Virus record (IMG/VR): IMGVR_UViG_3300028393_000244
Location: 1-30,783 of that record
Source of the DNA: a virus
Strand: one strand, 5' to 3'
DNA: 30,783 nt
The notes beneath the pieces are model-generated. The model was not told the origin of the DNA. It searched no databases and saw nothing but the letters and a program-made list of their open reading frames with translations. The first letter of the stretch is position 1. Every line of letters begins with the position of its first letter. A program made the translations under genes and the position numbers. Below are positions 1-7,794 of this stretch, in pieces.

Positions 1-531
1 GTACGACAATTATTCCGTCGTAGTATTGGTTCGCGTTCGGGCGGCGGCGACGGTGGTACATTATTTGAACCATTTAACCTGGCATACAGTAATACATATC
101 TATTGGCCAGTACCAACATGGGCGGATTGGCCACATATTATGCGTTTGCCAGTTATCAAAAGCAAGTGGGTAAAATGTTTGGTACTGATATTAACTTTAC
201 CTTTAATAAGACTAGTAAATTACTGACTATAATGCAACGTCCCCGGGGGCCAGAAGAACTATTGGTATGGATGTATAATTATCGTCCGGACTTTAGTTTA
301 TTATCGGATCCTTATGCTGGACAGTGGTTAAAAGATTATGCCTTGGCCAACTGTAAAGTAATCTTGGGTGAAGCCCGCGAAAAGTTTGGTAGTATCGCTA
401 GTCCACAGGGTAGTACAACATTAAATGGAACTGCTTTAAAGACCGAAGGCAAAGCAGAGATGGAAACACTCGAACTAGATCTAATCAACTACAAAGAAGG
501 CTCAACACCTCTTACCTGGATTACTGGATAA
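1..531 (+). CDS. Virion structural protein, 5'-truncated (C-terminal 176 residues)
   Basis: The frame is open from the first base of the window, so the start lies upstream. The TTG at 103 is just an internal codon. The visible part begins with a Gly/Ser-rich stretch (SRSGGGDGG) and a long Tyr/Phe/Asn-rich segment. It ends in a conserved-looking block with DPYAGQWLKDYALANCKVIL followed by REKFGSIASPQGS. I remember this C-terminal pattern from structural proteins of marine T4-like phages, where it is usually unnamed or called neck-like. No enzymatic motif is visible. Its place just upstream of the kinase/sheath/tube genes fits a tail, neck or baseplate role. The exact function is unknown, and the virion assignment is inference from family memory plus context. 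Confidence 0.6.
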   Translation, partial: VRQLFRRSIGSRSGGGDGGTLFEPFNLAYSNTYLLASTNMGGLATYYAFASYQKQVGKMFGTDINFTFNKTSKLLTIMQRPRGPEELLVWMYNYRPDFSLLSDPYAGQWLKDYALANCKVILGEAREKFGSIASPQGSTTLNGTALKTEGKAEMETLELDLINYKEGSTPLTWITG

Positions 532-545
532 CGGTAATCAAATAA

Positions 546-574
546 TTGACATAGTCATTTAAATGTAATAAATT
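546..574 (+). promoter_or_regulatory. Candidate sigma70-type early promoter before the dNMP kinase gene
   Basis: A perfect -35 box TTGACA lies at 546-551. A weak -10 (TAAATT, 4 of 6) follows at 569-574 after a 17-base spacer. The 64-base gap between the structural gene and the kinase gene contains little else. Gene 1 of T4 is not a late gene, so a host-type promoter here would make sense. The -10 is poor, and AATAAATT at 567-574 could instead be a degenerate late promoter. Confidence 0.35.
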
Positions 575-595
575 ATAGTATCACTTGGGGATTCT

Positions 596-1273
596 ATGAT
601 TATTGGTTTTGTGGGGTTAATTGGCGCAGGCAAAGACACTGCCGCAGATTATTTGGTTAATACGCATGAGTTTAGAAGAGATAGTTTTGCCAATACACTA
701 AAAGATGCTGTGGCCTGTGTGTTTGGGTGGGATAGAACACTACTAGAAGGTCGAACTAAAGAAGCACGAGAGTGGCGAGAACAGCGCGACGAATGGTGGA
801 GTAACCGGTTGGGCATGGACATCACTCCACGATGGATTCTACAATACTGGGGTACTGATGTTTGTCGTAAATCTTTTCATAATGACATATGGATTGCCAG
901 CCTAGAAAATAAAATACGTAAAACCGGCGACAACATTGTCATTAGCGATGTAAGATTTCCTAACGAAATTGATGCTATTCATAATGCCAGTGGTCTAGTA
1001 GTTCGAATTAAACGTGGTAATGACCCCAAATGGTTTTCCGATGCCCAGGCATACAATCGCGGCCCTAATGGAAATGCTAACTGGGCGTTAAGCAAAGGTA
1101 AGTTGGATAAATTAAAAATACATGCCAGCGAGTATTCTTGGGTAGGTGGAAAAATTGATCACACAGTCTATAATGATTCTACAATCGATCAACTGTATGA
1201 GCAAATTGAATCGTTGGTGGTGCCGTCTGGCGAATTATCATTGAGTACTAAAATAGTATTGGACTTAGTTTAA
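596..1273 (+). CDS. 1: Deoxynucleoside monophosphate kinase (T4 gp1-like)
   Basis: This 225-residue protein starts directly with a beta strand and a P-loop: IGFVGLIGAGKDT at residues 3-15, with the catalytic Lys at 13. That is the arrangement of the T4 gene 1 dNMP kinase (241 residues), which phosphorylates dNMPs for phage DNA synthesis in the cytoplasm. Further family-like landmarks are the Trp/Arg-rich lid-like region around residues 55-82 and VISDVRFPNEID at 115-126, a hallmark of this phage kinase family. The ATG at 596 follows a weak GGGG ribosome site. The gene converges on an antisense HNH-type gene, and the two stop codons overlap by 4 bases. A candidate host-type promoter lies just upstream. 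Substrate range cannot be read from sequence. Confidence 0.88.
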   Translation: MIIGFVGLIGAGKDTAADYLVNTHEFRRDSFANTLKDAVACVFGWDRTLLEGRTKEAREWREQRDEWWSNRLGMDITPRWILQYWGTDVCRKSFHNDIWIASLENKIRKTGDNIVISDVRFPNEIDAIHNASGLVVRIKRGNDPKWFSDAQAYNRGPNGNANWALSKGKLDKLKIHASEYSWVGGKIDHTVYNDSTIDQLYEQIESLVVPSGELSLSTKIVLDLV

Positions 1274-1605
1274 AAATCTGGAGTTAAATCTCCCTGACGC
1301 CATTTAACTCCTTCTTTGTGTAACACTCGTTGGCAGTTGGCACATACAGTTTTCAAGTTTGAAAATCTACAATTGGTGAGATCGCCATCAATATGGTAAA
1401 CATTAAATTGTTCAACATACTTACTGGTATGTCCACACTTATCACACGTTGATTTTTTCTTATAGCCCGCCTTGGCCCATAAAGGTCTTCCGTCTTTTTT
1501 ATTGCGGGCACAATGATCACATATAGATCTATAAAATATCTTATTTTCTTTTCGATAGTTTATAGCTACAGGTCTTTCTCTGCACTTTTTACATAAATTC
1601 CTCAT
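1270..1605 (-). CDS. HNH-type endonuclease-like zinc protein
   Basis: A small basic protein of 111 residues. It has four CxxC pairs (residues 5-8, 29-32, 54-57, 88-91), enough for two structural zinc sites. Near the C-terminus is an HNH/His-Me-finger signature: HIDGD at 71-75, N at 83 (SNL) and the closing CANC. These suggest a DNA nuclease, but activity is unproven. I chose the ATG at 1605, since it is preceded by AAGGGGC on the minus strand. An in-frame extension to 1716 would run through the sheath promoter and ribosome site. It is antisense between the gp1 and sheath genes, the type of position where free-standing homing endonucleases lodge in T4-like genomes. A GGTAAATA box at 1638-1645 could drive it. 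Confidence 0.62.
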   Translation of the reverse strand: MRNLCKKCRERPVAINYRKENKIFYRSICDHCARNKKDGRPLWAKAGYKKKSTCDKCGHTSKYVEQFNVYHIDGDLTNCRFSNLKTVCANCQRVLHKEGVKWRQGDLTPDF

Positions 1606-1637
1606 TACCTGCCCCTTTTTGCTGCCCTTTTGACAAG

Positions 1638-1645
1638 TATTTACC
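1638..1645 (-). promoter_or_regulatory. Possible late promoter for the HNH-like gene
   Basis: GGTAAATA on the minus strand is one mismatch from the NATAAATA pattern. The expected transcript start near 1632 would give a leader of about 27 bases containing AAGGGGC before the ATG at 1605. Confidence 0.25.
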
Positions 1646-1665
1646 CATATTTTTTTATTGTATAT

Positions 1666-1673
1666 GCTAAATA
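1666..1673 (+). promoter_or_regulatory. Possible late promoter for the tail sheath gene
   Basis: GCTAAATA resembles the T4-type late -10 (TATAAATA). A transcript starting about six bases after it would carry a leader of about 25 bases with a good AAGGAG ribosome site at 1691-1696 before the ATG at 1704. This is a conventional leader, unlike the other late promoters in the window. Confidence 0.35.
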
Positions 1674-1703
1674 AAATGAAGCAATCCATTAAGGAGTTTA
1701 AAG

Positions 1704-4667
1704 ATGGCAACAACACTACAATCCCCGGGCATACAGGTTACTGTAATCGACGAAAGTTTTTACACACCTCCGGCTGCGGGAACAGTTCCAATGATTTTTG
1801 TGGCAACAGGCCAAGACAACAAGAATTCTTCCGGAACAGGAATAGCGCAGGGTACAACAGCAGCCAATGCTGGTAAAGTTTGGGTAATCACTAGCCAACG
1901 TGATTTAACCGATACATTTGGTACTCCATATTTTGAAACAGATGCCGAAGGCAATCCTGTACACGGTAGCGAAATTAACGAATACGGATTACAAGCAGCC
2001 TACAGTGCTCTTGGCGTCAGCAGCAAGGCTTATATTGTAAGAGCTGATGTTGACTTAAACGCTCTAGCACCATCCGCTAGTCCAAAAAGTGGTCCTCCTA
2101 CTTCAGGAACATATTGGATTGACACATCTAATACACGATTCGGAATCAACGAATGGGATGCGGCAGCACAGAAATTCAGTGTTAAAACTCCGATCATCAT
2201 TGATGATAGCAATTCCGATCAATATCTATCAGGATATAATCCAAGCTCATCGGTTGGAACAGTTGGCGATTATGCCATGATAGTCAACACGTATAACACC
2301 AATAGACTATTTTACAAAACTGGAACAGGTTGGGTTGCTGTAGCAAATACCTTCAACACAGGTAAAAAGCTAGCAATTTCTCCACACTATCAGTATCCAG
2401 ATACTGCTACATGGCCTACTGGAAGTGTTTGGATCAAAACAACCACTCCTGGATACGGAGCAAACTGGGCTGTAAAATACTGGAAGAGCAGTACACAGAC
2501 TTGGACATCAGCACCTACTTACCTATTCCCAAGTACATGGGATGCTATTGGAGCACTTGATCCTGTAAACGGCGGAGCAAATATTCCATTGGGTACTGTG
2601 GTTATTGCCACAGATTACGATCTTGGCGTCGACAGCGGTCACGCAGTTGCTAATTTCCAAGCATGGATTCGTTACAGTAATGCGCCAACTGCTGTTTCGT
2701 CCATATATTCAGGTACACTAAATTCTTCTAGCCAAATTCTTATCAGAGAAAGTATGGCCAACGGAGCATTTGGAGGTGATATCACAGTCAATATTTCTGC
2801 TTCCTCGTCGATCAAGCTAGGTTTACAAATTGCTACCGCTATCAATTCAGATCCTCAGTTTCTGCACATGAAAGCAAGCTGGAATGAAAATAGCAATCAA
2901 CTGTCTATCACACATAAACTAGGTGGTGATTTTGAAATGGCCGATGTAAGTGGTACTCCACTATATACCATGGGATTTGTTCCTGGTACAACACCGCATT
3001 TGACAACCGCTCCAGCGGGTGACACAGATTACACCATGATAGCGTCTAACTTTAAACCGTTAACATATGAATCACTTCCAACAGCGCCAGTGACTACTCC
3101 AGTTGACGGAACACTATGGTTTGATTCTGAACTTACCGCTGATATCATGTACAACGACGGCACACAGTGGGTTGGATACAAAAATCAATTTGGCGGTTCT
3201 AACGACACAGGTCCGATCATTGGTGCTACTATGCCATTGAAGCAGAGCGATGGAATATCAAGTCTAACAATTGGTGATATTTGGATTGATACATCTGATC
3301 CTGACATGTACGGTAAAAATATCTATGTATTTGACGGAACCAACTGGGCACTACAAGATGTAACCGATCAAACCAGCCCTAATGGATGGGTATTCCATGA
3401 CGCACGTTGGGCCACAACAGGAACAACTCTAGTAGCCAGCAGCATCATGGATTTGTTAATGAGCGATTATGTTGATCCAGATTGTCTTGATCCACTATTG
3501 TATCCAAAAGGCACACGTTTATTCAATACACGCCGTAGCGGAAACAATGTTAAGAAATACAATTCCGGATATATCAATGTCAATGCCAACAATGGAGTAA
3601 ACATCCGCACAGGTGGATCTTTAGCCGGCGATGTAAGCGATCGTTGGGTAACAGCAAGTCCAAATAACGTAGATGGTTCTGGTAACTTTGGCCGTAAAGC
3701 TCAACGTATTGTTGTAGTCAAAGCATTAGACGCCATGATTGGCACAAACCAAACTATCCGTGATACTGACACATTGAATTTCAATCTAATCGCTTGCCCT
3801 GGATATCCAGAAGCAATCGCACCAATGGTTGCGTTTAATACAGATATCGGACAAACTGCTTTTATTATCGGAGATACACCATTCCGTCTAGAGCCAACCG
3901 GAACCATGCTACACTCATACGGTAGTAATGCTGTAAAAGCCGAAGACAATAATGAGCAAGGAGCAGTTACATTTGATACACATCTAGCCATGTTCTATCC
4001 AAGTGGTTACACAAATGACAACAGAGGTAATAAGATTGTTGTTCCTCCAAGCCATATGATGTTGAGAACATTTATTAATAGTGATAACAAGAGTTATCTA
4101 TGGTTTGCTCCAGCAGGAACACGTCGTGGTAACGTAGATAACGCTACATCAGTGGGTTATATCACCGGTGAAGGCGAATTTAAAACTGTATCATTGTATG
4201 AAGGTTTAAGAAATATATTGTCTGAGTCCACAGTGAGAATCAATGCTATTGCTACACTCCCGGGAGTTGGTGTAGTTAACATGGGTCAATATACTAGAAC
4301 CAGTACTGCTAGTAGTCAAGACCGTATCAATGTAAGTCGATTAGTATCTTATCTACGTAGACAGTTAGGAATCTTGGCCAAACCATATTTGTTTGAACCA
4401 AACGATGCTCAAACTAGAAAAGAAATTAAATCAGCTGCTGAGAACTTGTTGTTAGAACTAGTAGGTCAAAGAGCATTGTACGATTTCATCGTAGTTTGCG
4501 ACACTAGCAATAATACTCCAGCAAGAATTGACAGATCTGAACTTTATTTAGATATCGCTATTGAGCCTACCAAGGCAGTAGAATTTATCTACATTCCACT
4601 AAGATTGTTGAATACCGGTTCTATCAAGGCTGGAAATTTTGGATCATTATCCAAGGGTACCAAATAA
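1704..4667 (+). CDS. 18: Tail sheath protein gp18, enlarged
   Basis: The contractile sheath subunit, which polymerises around the tail tube and contracts on infection. The C-terminal third (about residues 660-987) carries the recognisable sheath core: KALDAMIGTNQTIRDTDTLNFN, the ACPGYPEA block, WFAPAGTRRG, and an ending rich in VEFIYIPLRLL as in T4 gp18. The N-terminus (SPGIQVTVIDES) is also typical. The protein has 987 residues against 659 in T4. The extra length sits at about residues 120-600 and holds four degenerate copies of a small W-rich module, GT/DxW(I/F)(D/K)T...W, starting near residues 135, 240, 469 and 524. The start is set by AAGGAG at 1691-1696. The tube gene follows after 17 bases with its own AAGGAG. 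Confidence 0.92.
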   Translation: MATTLQSPGIQVTVIDESFYTPPAAGTVPMIFVATGQDNKNSSGTGIAQGTTAANAGKVWVITSQRDLTDTFGTPYFETDAEGNPVHGSEINEYGLQAAYSALGVSSKAYIVRADVDLNALAPSASPKSGPPTSGTYWIDTSNTRFGINEWDAAAQKFSVKTPIIIDDSNSDQYLSGYNPSSSVGTVGDYAMIVNTYNTNRLFYKTGTGWVAVANTFNTGKKLAISPHYQYPDTATWPTGSVWIKTTTPGYGANWAVKYWKSSTQTWTSAPTYLFPSTWDAIGALDPVNGGANIPLGTVVIATDYDLGVDSGHAVANFQAWIRYSNAPTAVSSIYSGTLNSSSQILIRESMANGAFGGDITVNISASSSIKLGLQIATAINSDPQFLHMKASWNENSNQLSITHKLGGDFEMADVSGTPLYTMGFVPGTTPHLTTAPAGDTDYTMIASNFKPLTYESLPTAPVTTPVDGTLWFDSELTADIMYNDGTQWVGYKNQFGGSNDTGPIIGATMPLKQSDGISSLTIGDIWIDTSDPDMYGKNIYVFDGTNWALQDVTDQTSPNGWVFHDARWATTGTTLVASSIMDLLMSDYVDPDCLDPLLYPKGTRLFNTRRSGNNVKKYNSGYINVNANNGVNIRTGGSLAGDVSDRWVTASPNNVDGSGNFGRKAQRIVVVKALDAMIGTNQTIRDTDTLNFNLIACPGYPEAIAPMVAFNTDIGQTAFIIGDTPFRLEPTGTMLHSYGSNAVKAEDNNEQGAVTFDTHLAMFYPSGYTNDNRGNKIVVPPSHMMLRTFINSDNKSYLWFAPAGTRRGNVDNATSVGYITGEGEFKTVSLYEGLRNILSESTVRINAIATLPGVGVVNMGQYTRTSTASSQDRINVSRLVSYLRRQLGILAKPYLFEPNDAQTRKEIKSAAENLLLELVGQRALYDFIVVCDTSNNTPARIDRSELYLDIAIEPTKAVEFIYIPLRLLNTGSIKAGNFGSLSKGTK

Positions 4668-4684
4668 AGAATAAGGAGCATTAA

Positions 4685-5320
4685 ATGCCAATCGCAAGTT
4701 TATCAAGATTCACAGTTCCACTGGTAACAGACCAAAGCAATTCTAGCCAAGGTTTGTTGATGCCAAAGTTGGCGTATCGCTTTCGCGTAACGCTGTTTAA
4801 CTTTGGAGTAGGTGGAGAACCATCAACAGAACTAACCAAACAGGTTATGAGCGTTGATCGTCCAAAACCAAAATTTGAAGAAATCAAATTAAGTGTTTAT
4901 AACAGTACAGTAAAATTAGCCGGCAAACCAAGTTTTGACGATATTAAATTAACTGTAAGAGACGATGTTACCAACGCTGTAACATTTAAAGTAGGACAGC
5001 AAATGCAGAAGCAGTTTGATTTCTTCGAACAGGCTAGTGCAGCTTCTGGATTGGATTACAAATTTAGGACCATTATTGAATTACTTGACGGTGGTAATGG
5101 AGCATATCAAGCCAACGTACTTGAATCATTTGAAGTACAAGGTTGCTGGCTAAAGAATGTGACTTATGCAGGCGGTGATTATAGCAAGGCAACAGATGCT
5201 ATGAGTATCGACTTAACAATCTGTTACGATAATGCAATACAACTCAACGGTGAAGGTGCTGTACGAGGTGTCGGACAGCCAGTAGGACGTACATTAGGAG
5301 CACTATCAGTTGGTACCTAA
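4685..5320 (+). CDS. 19: Tail tube protein gp19
   Basis: A 211-residue protein with the T4-type tail tube fold, which stacks in rings as the inner tube through which DNA is ejected. The sheath-tube gene order (18-19) is the T4 order. The core shows MLPK/AYRFRVTLFNF near the N-terminus, VDRPKPKFEEIKLSVYNSTV and FDDIKLTVRDDV in the middle, and FEVQGCWLKNVTYAGGDY...MSIDLTICYDNA near the end, the last being a family hallmark. It is somewhat longer than T4 gp19 (163). AAGGAG lies about 8 bases upstream of the ATG. A strong terminator follows 17 bases after the stop, so the sheath/tube transcript probably ends here. Confidence 0.88.
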   Translation: MPIASLSRFTVPLVTDQSNSSQGLLMPKLAYRFRVTLFNFGVGGEPSTELTKQVMSVDRPKPKFEEIKLSVYNSTVKLAGKPSFDDIKLTVRDDVTNAVTFKVGQQMQKQFDFFEQASAASGLDYKFRTIIELLDGGNGAYQANVLESFEVQGCWLKNVTYAGGDYSKATDAMSIDLTICYDNAIQLNGEGAVRGVGQPVGRTLGALSVGT

Positions 5321-5337
5321 TATCTGATAGAACACTC

Positions 5338-5367
5338 AAAAAAGCCCAGTTTATCCTGGGCTTTTTT
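5338..5367 (+). terminator. Rho-independent terminator after the tail tube gene
   Basis: A perfect hairpin: AAAAAAGCCCAG (5338-5349), a 6-base loop, then CTGGGCTTTTTT (5356-5367). The stem has a GC core and its right arm ends in a T run. The A run on the left would make it work in the other direction too. It separates gp18/gp19 from the next unit, whose late promoter begins 6 bases later. Confidence 0.93.
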
Positions 5368-5372
5368 GTTGG

Positions 5373-5380
5373 CATAAATA
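5373..5380 (+). promoter_or_regulatory. Late promoter CATAAATA, predicted start at the ATG
   Basis: CATAAATA fits the NATAAATA late pattern. In T4, transcription starts six bases after the last A, which here is position 5386, the A of the ATG of the next gene. There is no Shine-Dalgarno between the terminator and the ATG. Confidence 0.6.
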
Positions 5381-5385
5381 ATCAT

Positions 5386-6495
5386 ATGAGCGACTCTTTC
5401 ACAAATTGGTTAAGCAGTAGTGGCAATACTATTTTTAGAAGTTATAGCCATGCCACTGGCCTTTATGTCAATAATAACTACGCTAGAGCGCCTAAACTGG
5501 GATTTTTATATTTTGTATCATTTGATATAAATCCTGAAGCAGTATTGGATAATGTGTGGAAAGATTCCAGAAGAGATTTAGGATTATTAGTCAATAAAAT
5601 TGATCTTCCTAAATTCAAGATCAAGACAGAAACTGTAAATCAATATAATCGTAAAACACAAGTAGCTACTGGATTAACTTACGATCCGGTTAACATCGAA
5701 TTCCACGACGACAATAGTGAAATAACCAACGGGTTATGGAAAAATTATTACAAATATCATGTTGCTGATAGTAATTATGGCGATGACCGCGGCGGGATAA
5801 AATCTTTTGCAGATACCAAGTACGGAACCGTTGATTATTCATACGGTTTAGACAGTTATCCTATTAAGAGATTTTTTAATGCTATAGACATATATGTATT
5901 ACATCAACAAAACTTCACTCGGATGAGTTTAATAAATCCTAAAATATCTTCTTGGGATCACGCCACGTTAGATCAAGATCCAGGAAATAATATATTAAAA
6001 AATAAAATGACAGTTGTCTACGAAGATGTTTTATATTTTCAAGGAAAAATAGTTAAAGAAGACGAACCGTTAGGTTTTGCTGCCAAATATTATGATAATA
6101 CACCGAGTCCTATTTCAGTAGGGGGAAGTAAAAAATCTACACCGAGTGGAAAAGTAGATGTGTTTGGCCCTAACCCTGGGGAGTCTCGAGAAGTACGGCT
6201 GCCGGAGAAACAACCAGTAGGAGTAAATTCTCCTAGTGTTAGCCAATTACAAAAAGCCAAGGCCAAGAATAATGGCGCGGATAAATTAACCAGTAAATTT
6301 AAAAATGGTACTCCTGTGGCTAAACAGTCAGACCTACAAAAAGCCAACGGCAAGAATACAAGTATGGGGACTATTCAGAATTCAACTGGAGCAAAACCCA
6401 ATAATTCAAATTCCGGACTTTGTATCTATTCAGGAAGATCAAATACTACAGCAGCCGATACTGGAAATCCTGTAAAACTTACAACTAAAAAATAA
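5386..6495 (+). CDS. Tube-domain tail protein (gp19 paralogue; gp48/gp54-like)
   Basis: A 369-residue protein. The first 240 residues look like a tail-tube domain: GFLYFVSFDINPEAV near residues 39-53, then LPKFKIKTETVNQYNRK and YDPVNIEFHDDNS, which parallel the tube strands of gp19. The C-terminal 120 residues are low complexity (Lys, Asn, Ser, Gly), probably disordered. In T4 the tube initiator and cap proteins gp54 (320) and gp48 (364) also carry tube-like domains, so a baseplate/tube-initiator role is the best guess. The length is close to gp48, but I cannot choose between them. It starts its own transcription unit between the terminator at 5338-5367 and the next gene, and its stop overlaps that gene's ATG (TAATG). 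Confidence 0.6.
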   Translation: MSDSFTNWLSSSGNTIFRSYSHATGLYVNNNYARAPKLGFLYFVSFDINPEAVLDNVWKDSRRDLGLLVNKIDLPKFKIKTETVNQYNRKTQVATGLTYDPVNIEFHDDNSEITNGLWKNYYKYHVADSNYGDDRGGIKSFADTKYGTVDYSYGLDSYPIKRFFNAIDIYVLHQQNFTRMSLINPKISSWDHATLDQDPGNNILKNKMTVVYEDVLYFQGKIVKEDEPLGFAAKYYDNTPSPISVGGSKKSTPSGKVDVFGPNPGESREVRLPEKQPVGVNSPSVSQLQKAKAKNNGADKLTSKFKNGTPVAKQSDLQKANGKNTSMGTIQNSTGAKPNNSNSGLCIYSGRSNTTAADTGNPVKLTTKK

Positions 6496-6863
6496 TGGCA
6501 ACATATAACAATTTACCTCCCACTCCCTCTCGGCAAGATTCTACAATAAGAGCGTTTGATAATTATTACGAACAGCCATTTGAATTGAATGCTGGCACAT
6601 TCTATATGATGAAGGGATTTTTTCAAAAACGCGGTTTTGCGGACAGCGCAGCAGAATCTGTTGCTGTGACCTTAATGAAACAGGCCAAGGTTGATGGTTA
6701 CAATCCTTTAGAAGTATTAGATAATCTAGGAGCAATAGATAATGTAGAATTAAACTCTGTTGTTTCGGAGATATTGAACTATAATAGATTTAAAACCAGT
6801 TTCATTGGATATGCCAACGGCTTTCAACCCAATGCTGAGGTAGCAAGAAATATCATAGCATGA
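6495..6863 (+). CDS. Small conserved T4-like virion or assembly protein
   Basis: A 122-residue soluble protein with no enzymatic motif. Visible blocks are FELNAGTFYMMKGFFQKRGF (residues 30-49), ESVAVTLMKQAKVDGYNPLEVLDNL and VVSEILNYNRFKTSFIGYA. I recall the same blocks from an unnamed protein of marine T4-like phages next to tail and head completion genes. It is translationally coupled on both sides: TAATG with the tube-domain gene, and ATGA with gp4. A structural or assembly role is inferred from the neighbours only. Confidence 0.6.
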   Translation: MATYNNLPPTPSRQDSTIRAFDNYYEQPFELNAGTFYMMKGFFQKRGFADSAAESVAVTLMKQAKVDGYNPLEVLDNLGAIDNVELNSVVSEILNYNRFKTSFIGYANGFQPNAEVARNIIA

Positions 6864-7303
6864 GCCTAAAATTCAGCCAAGGTATATATACCTTAAAGAA
6901 TCCTGAAAAATATGCAGGAAACAAACTGCCCTATTGTAGAAGCAGTTGGGAAACTACCTTCTGTATGTTTTGTGATAATAATCCTAGTATACAACAGTGG
7001 TCCAGCGAACCTGTAAAAATTCCCTATCAAGATCCACTAACAGGCAAACATACTGTATATGTTCCTGATTTCTTGATCACATATGTTGATAAGAATATGA
7101 AGAAACATGTAGAGATGATTGAGATCAAACCTGCTAACCAAACACTAATAGAAAAAGTCGGTAAAAATCCCTACAATCAAGCACAGTTTGTCAAGAATAT
7201 GGCCAAGTGGGATGCTGCTAGCAAGTGGTGTCGGAATCAAGGTATCAAATTTCGCATCATAAACGAATCCGATATATACCATAATCCCAAAAAAAAGAAA
7301 TAA
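6860..7303 (+). CDS. 4: Head completion protein gp4 (PD-(D/E)XK nuclease fold)
   Basis: A 147-residue protein matching T4 gp4 (gp50/gp65 family), which completes filled heads before tail joining. The nuclease-like core is readable: RSSWE with E31 in the first helix, VPDF with D70, and MIEIKP with E88 and K90, a full PD-(D/E)XK set like that of TnsA-type nucleases. The C-terminal KWDAASKWCRNQGIKFRIINESDI is also typical of the family. It overlaps the upstream gene by ATGA, and gp16 follows after 8 bases. Whether the nuclease trims packaged DNA ends is inferred from the intact residues. Confidence 0.8.
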   Translation: MSLKFSQGIYTLKNPEKYAGNKLPYCRSSWETTFCMFCDNNPSIQQWSSEPVKIPYQDPLTGKHTVYVPDFLITYVDKNMKKHVEMIEIKPANQTLIEKVGKNPYNQAQFVKNMAKWDAASKWCRNQGIKFRIINESDIYHNPKKKK

Positions 7304-7311
7304 GTAAGTTT

Positions 7312-7788
7312 ATGACTAAAAAACTTCAAGAAATATTTGATCTGCCCGCCGATACAGATCCATTAGTTACTCCTGACAAAGAAACTACTCCTGTTACTAC
7401 TATTAATTTAGAGGATCGATTAGAAGAATTTGATAAAATTGCCGCAGCATTGCCTAGAGTAAAAGGCCTAGGCGACATGGCAGACACCGAATTAGATGCG
7501 CTGGCCGCCAAAGCAGAACAAGCATATGACGACTTGATGGACCTAGGCATGAACGTAGAAGCTCGATATAGTACACGTATGTTCGAAGTAGCGGGGCAGA
7601 TGTTGAATGCTGCTATCACCGCTAAAACCAATAAAATAGATAAGAAATTAAAGATGGTCGATCTGCAACTTAAGAAATTGGCCATAGATAGGAAAAACGG
7701 CGGCGGCGAAGGGGCAGTTGAAGGTGAAGGATACATACTTACAGACCGTAATAGTATCTTGGAAAAACTTAAGAATATGAATAAATAA
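7312..7788 (+). CDS. 16: Small terminase subunit gp16
   Basis: A 158-residue acidic-to-basic helical protein. T4 gp16 is 164 residues. The central region (about 65-125: EQAYDDLMDLGM, YSTRMFEVAGQMLNAAITAKTNKIDKKLKM) matches the long helical hairpin of T4-like small terminases, which form a ring that recognises DNA and stimulates the gp17 motor. The N-terminus (EIFDLP...) is the usual start of this family in marine relatives. It lies in the packaging cluster, separated from gp17 by two capsid-interior candidates. AATAAATA at its 3' end overlaps its last codons and serves the next gene. Confidence 0.75.
   Translation: MTKKLQEIFDLPADTDPLVTPDKETTPVTTINLEDRLEEFDKIAAALPRVKGLGDMADTELDALAAKAEQAYDDLMDLGMNVEARYSTRMFEVAGQMLNAAITAKTNKIDKKLKMVDLQLKKLAIDRKNGGGEGAVEGEGYILTDRNSILEKLKNMNK
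7780..7787 (+). promoter_or_regulatory. Late promoter AATAAATA inside the end of gp16
   Basis: AATAAATA lies over the last codons of gp16. The T4-type spacing predicts a transcript start at 7793, two bases before the ATG at 7795. No Shine-Dalgarno is present upstream of that ATG. Confidence 0.5.
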
Positions 7789-7794
7789 TATATT

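Noticed and set aside
3701-3991. 96-codon antisense frame in the sheath gene
   Set aside because: It covers the most conserved part of gp18, so it is a coding shadow.
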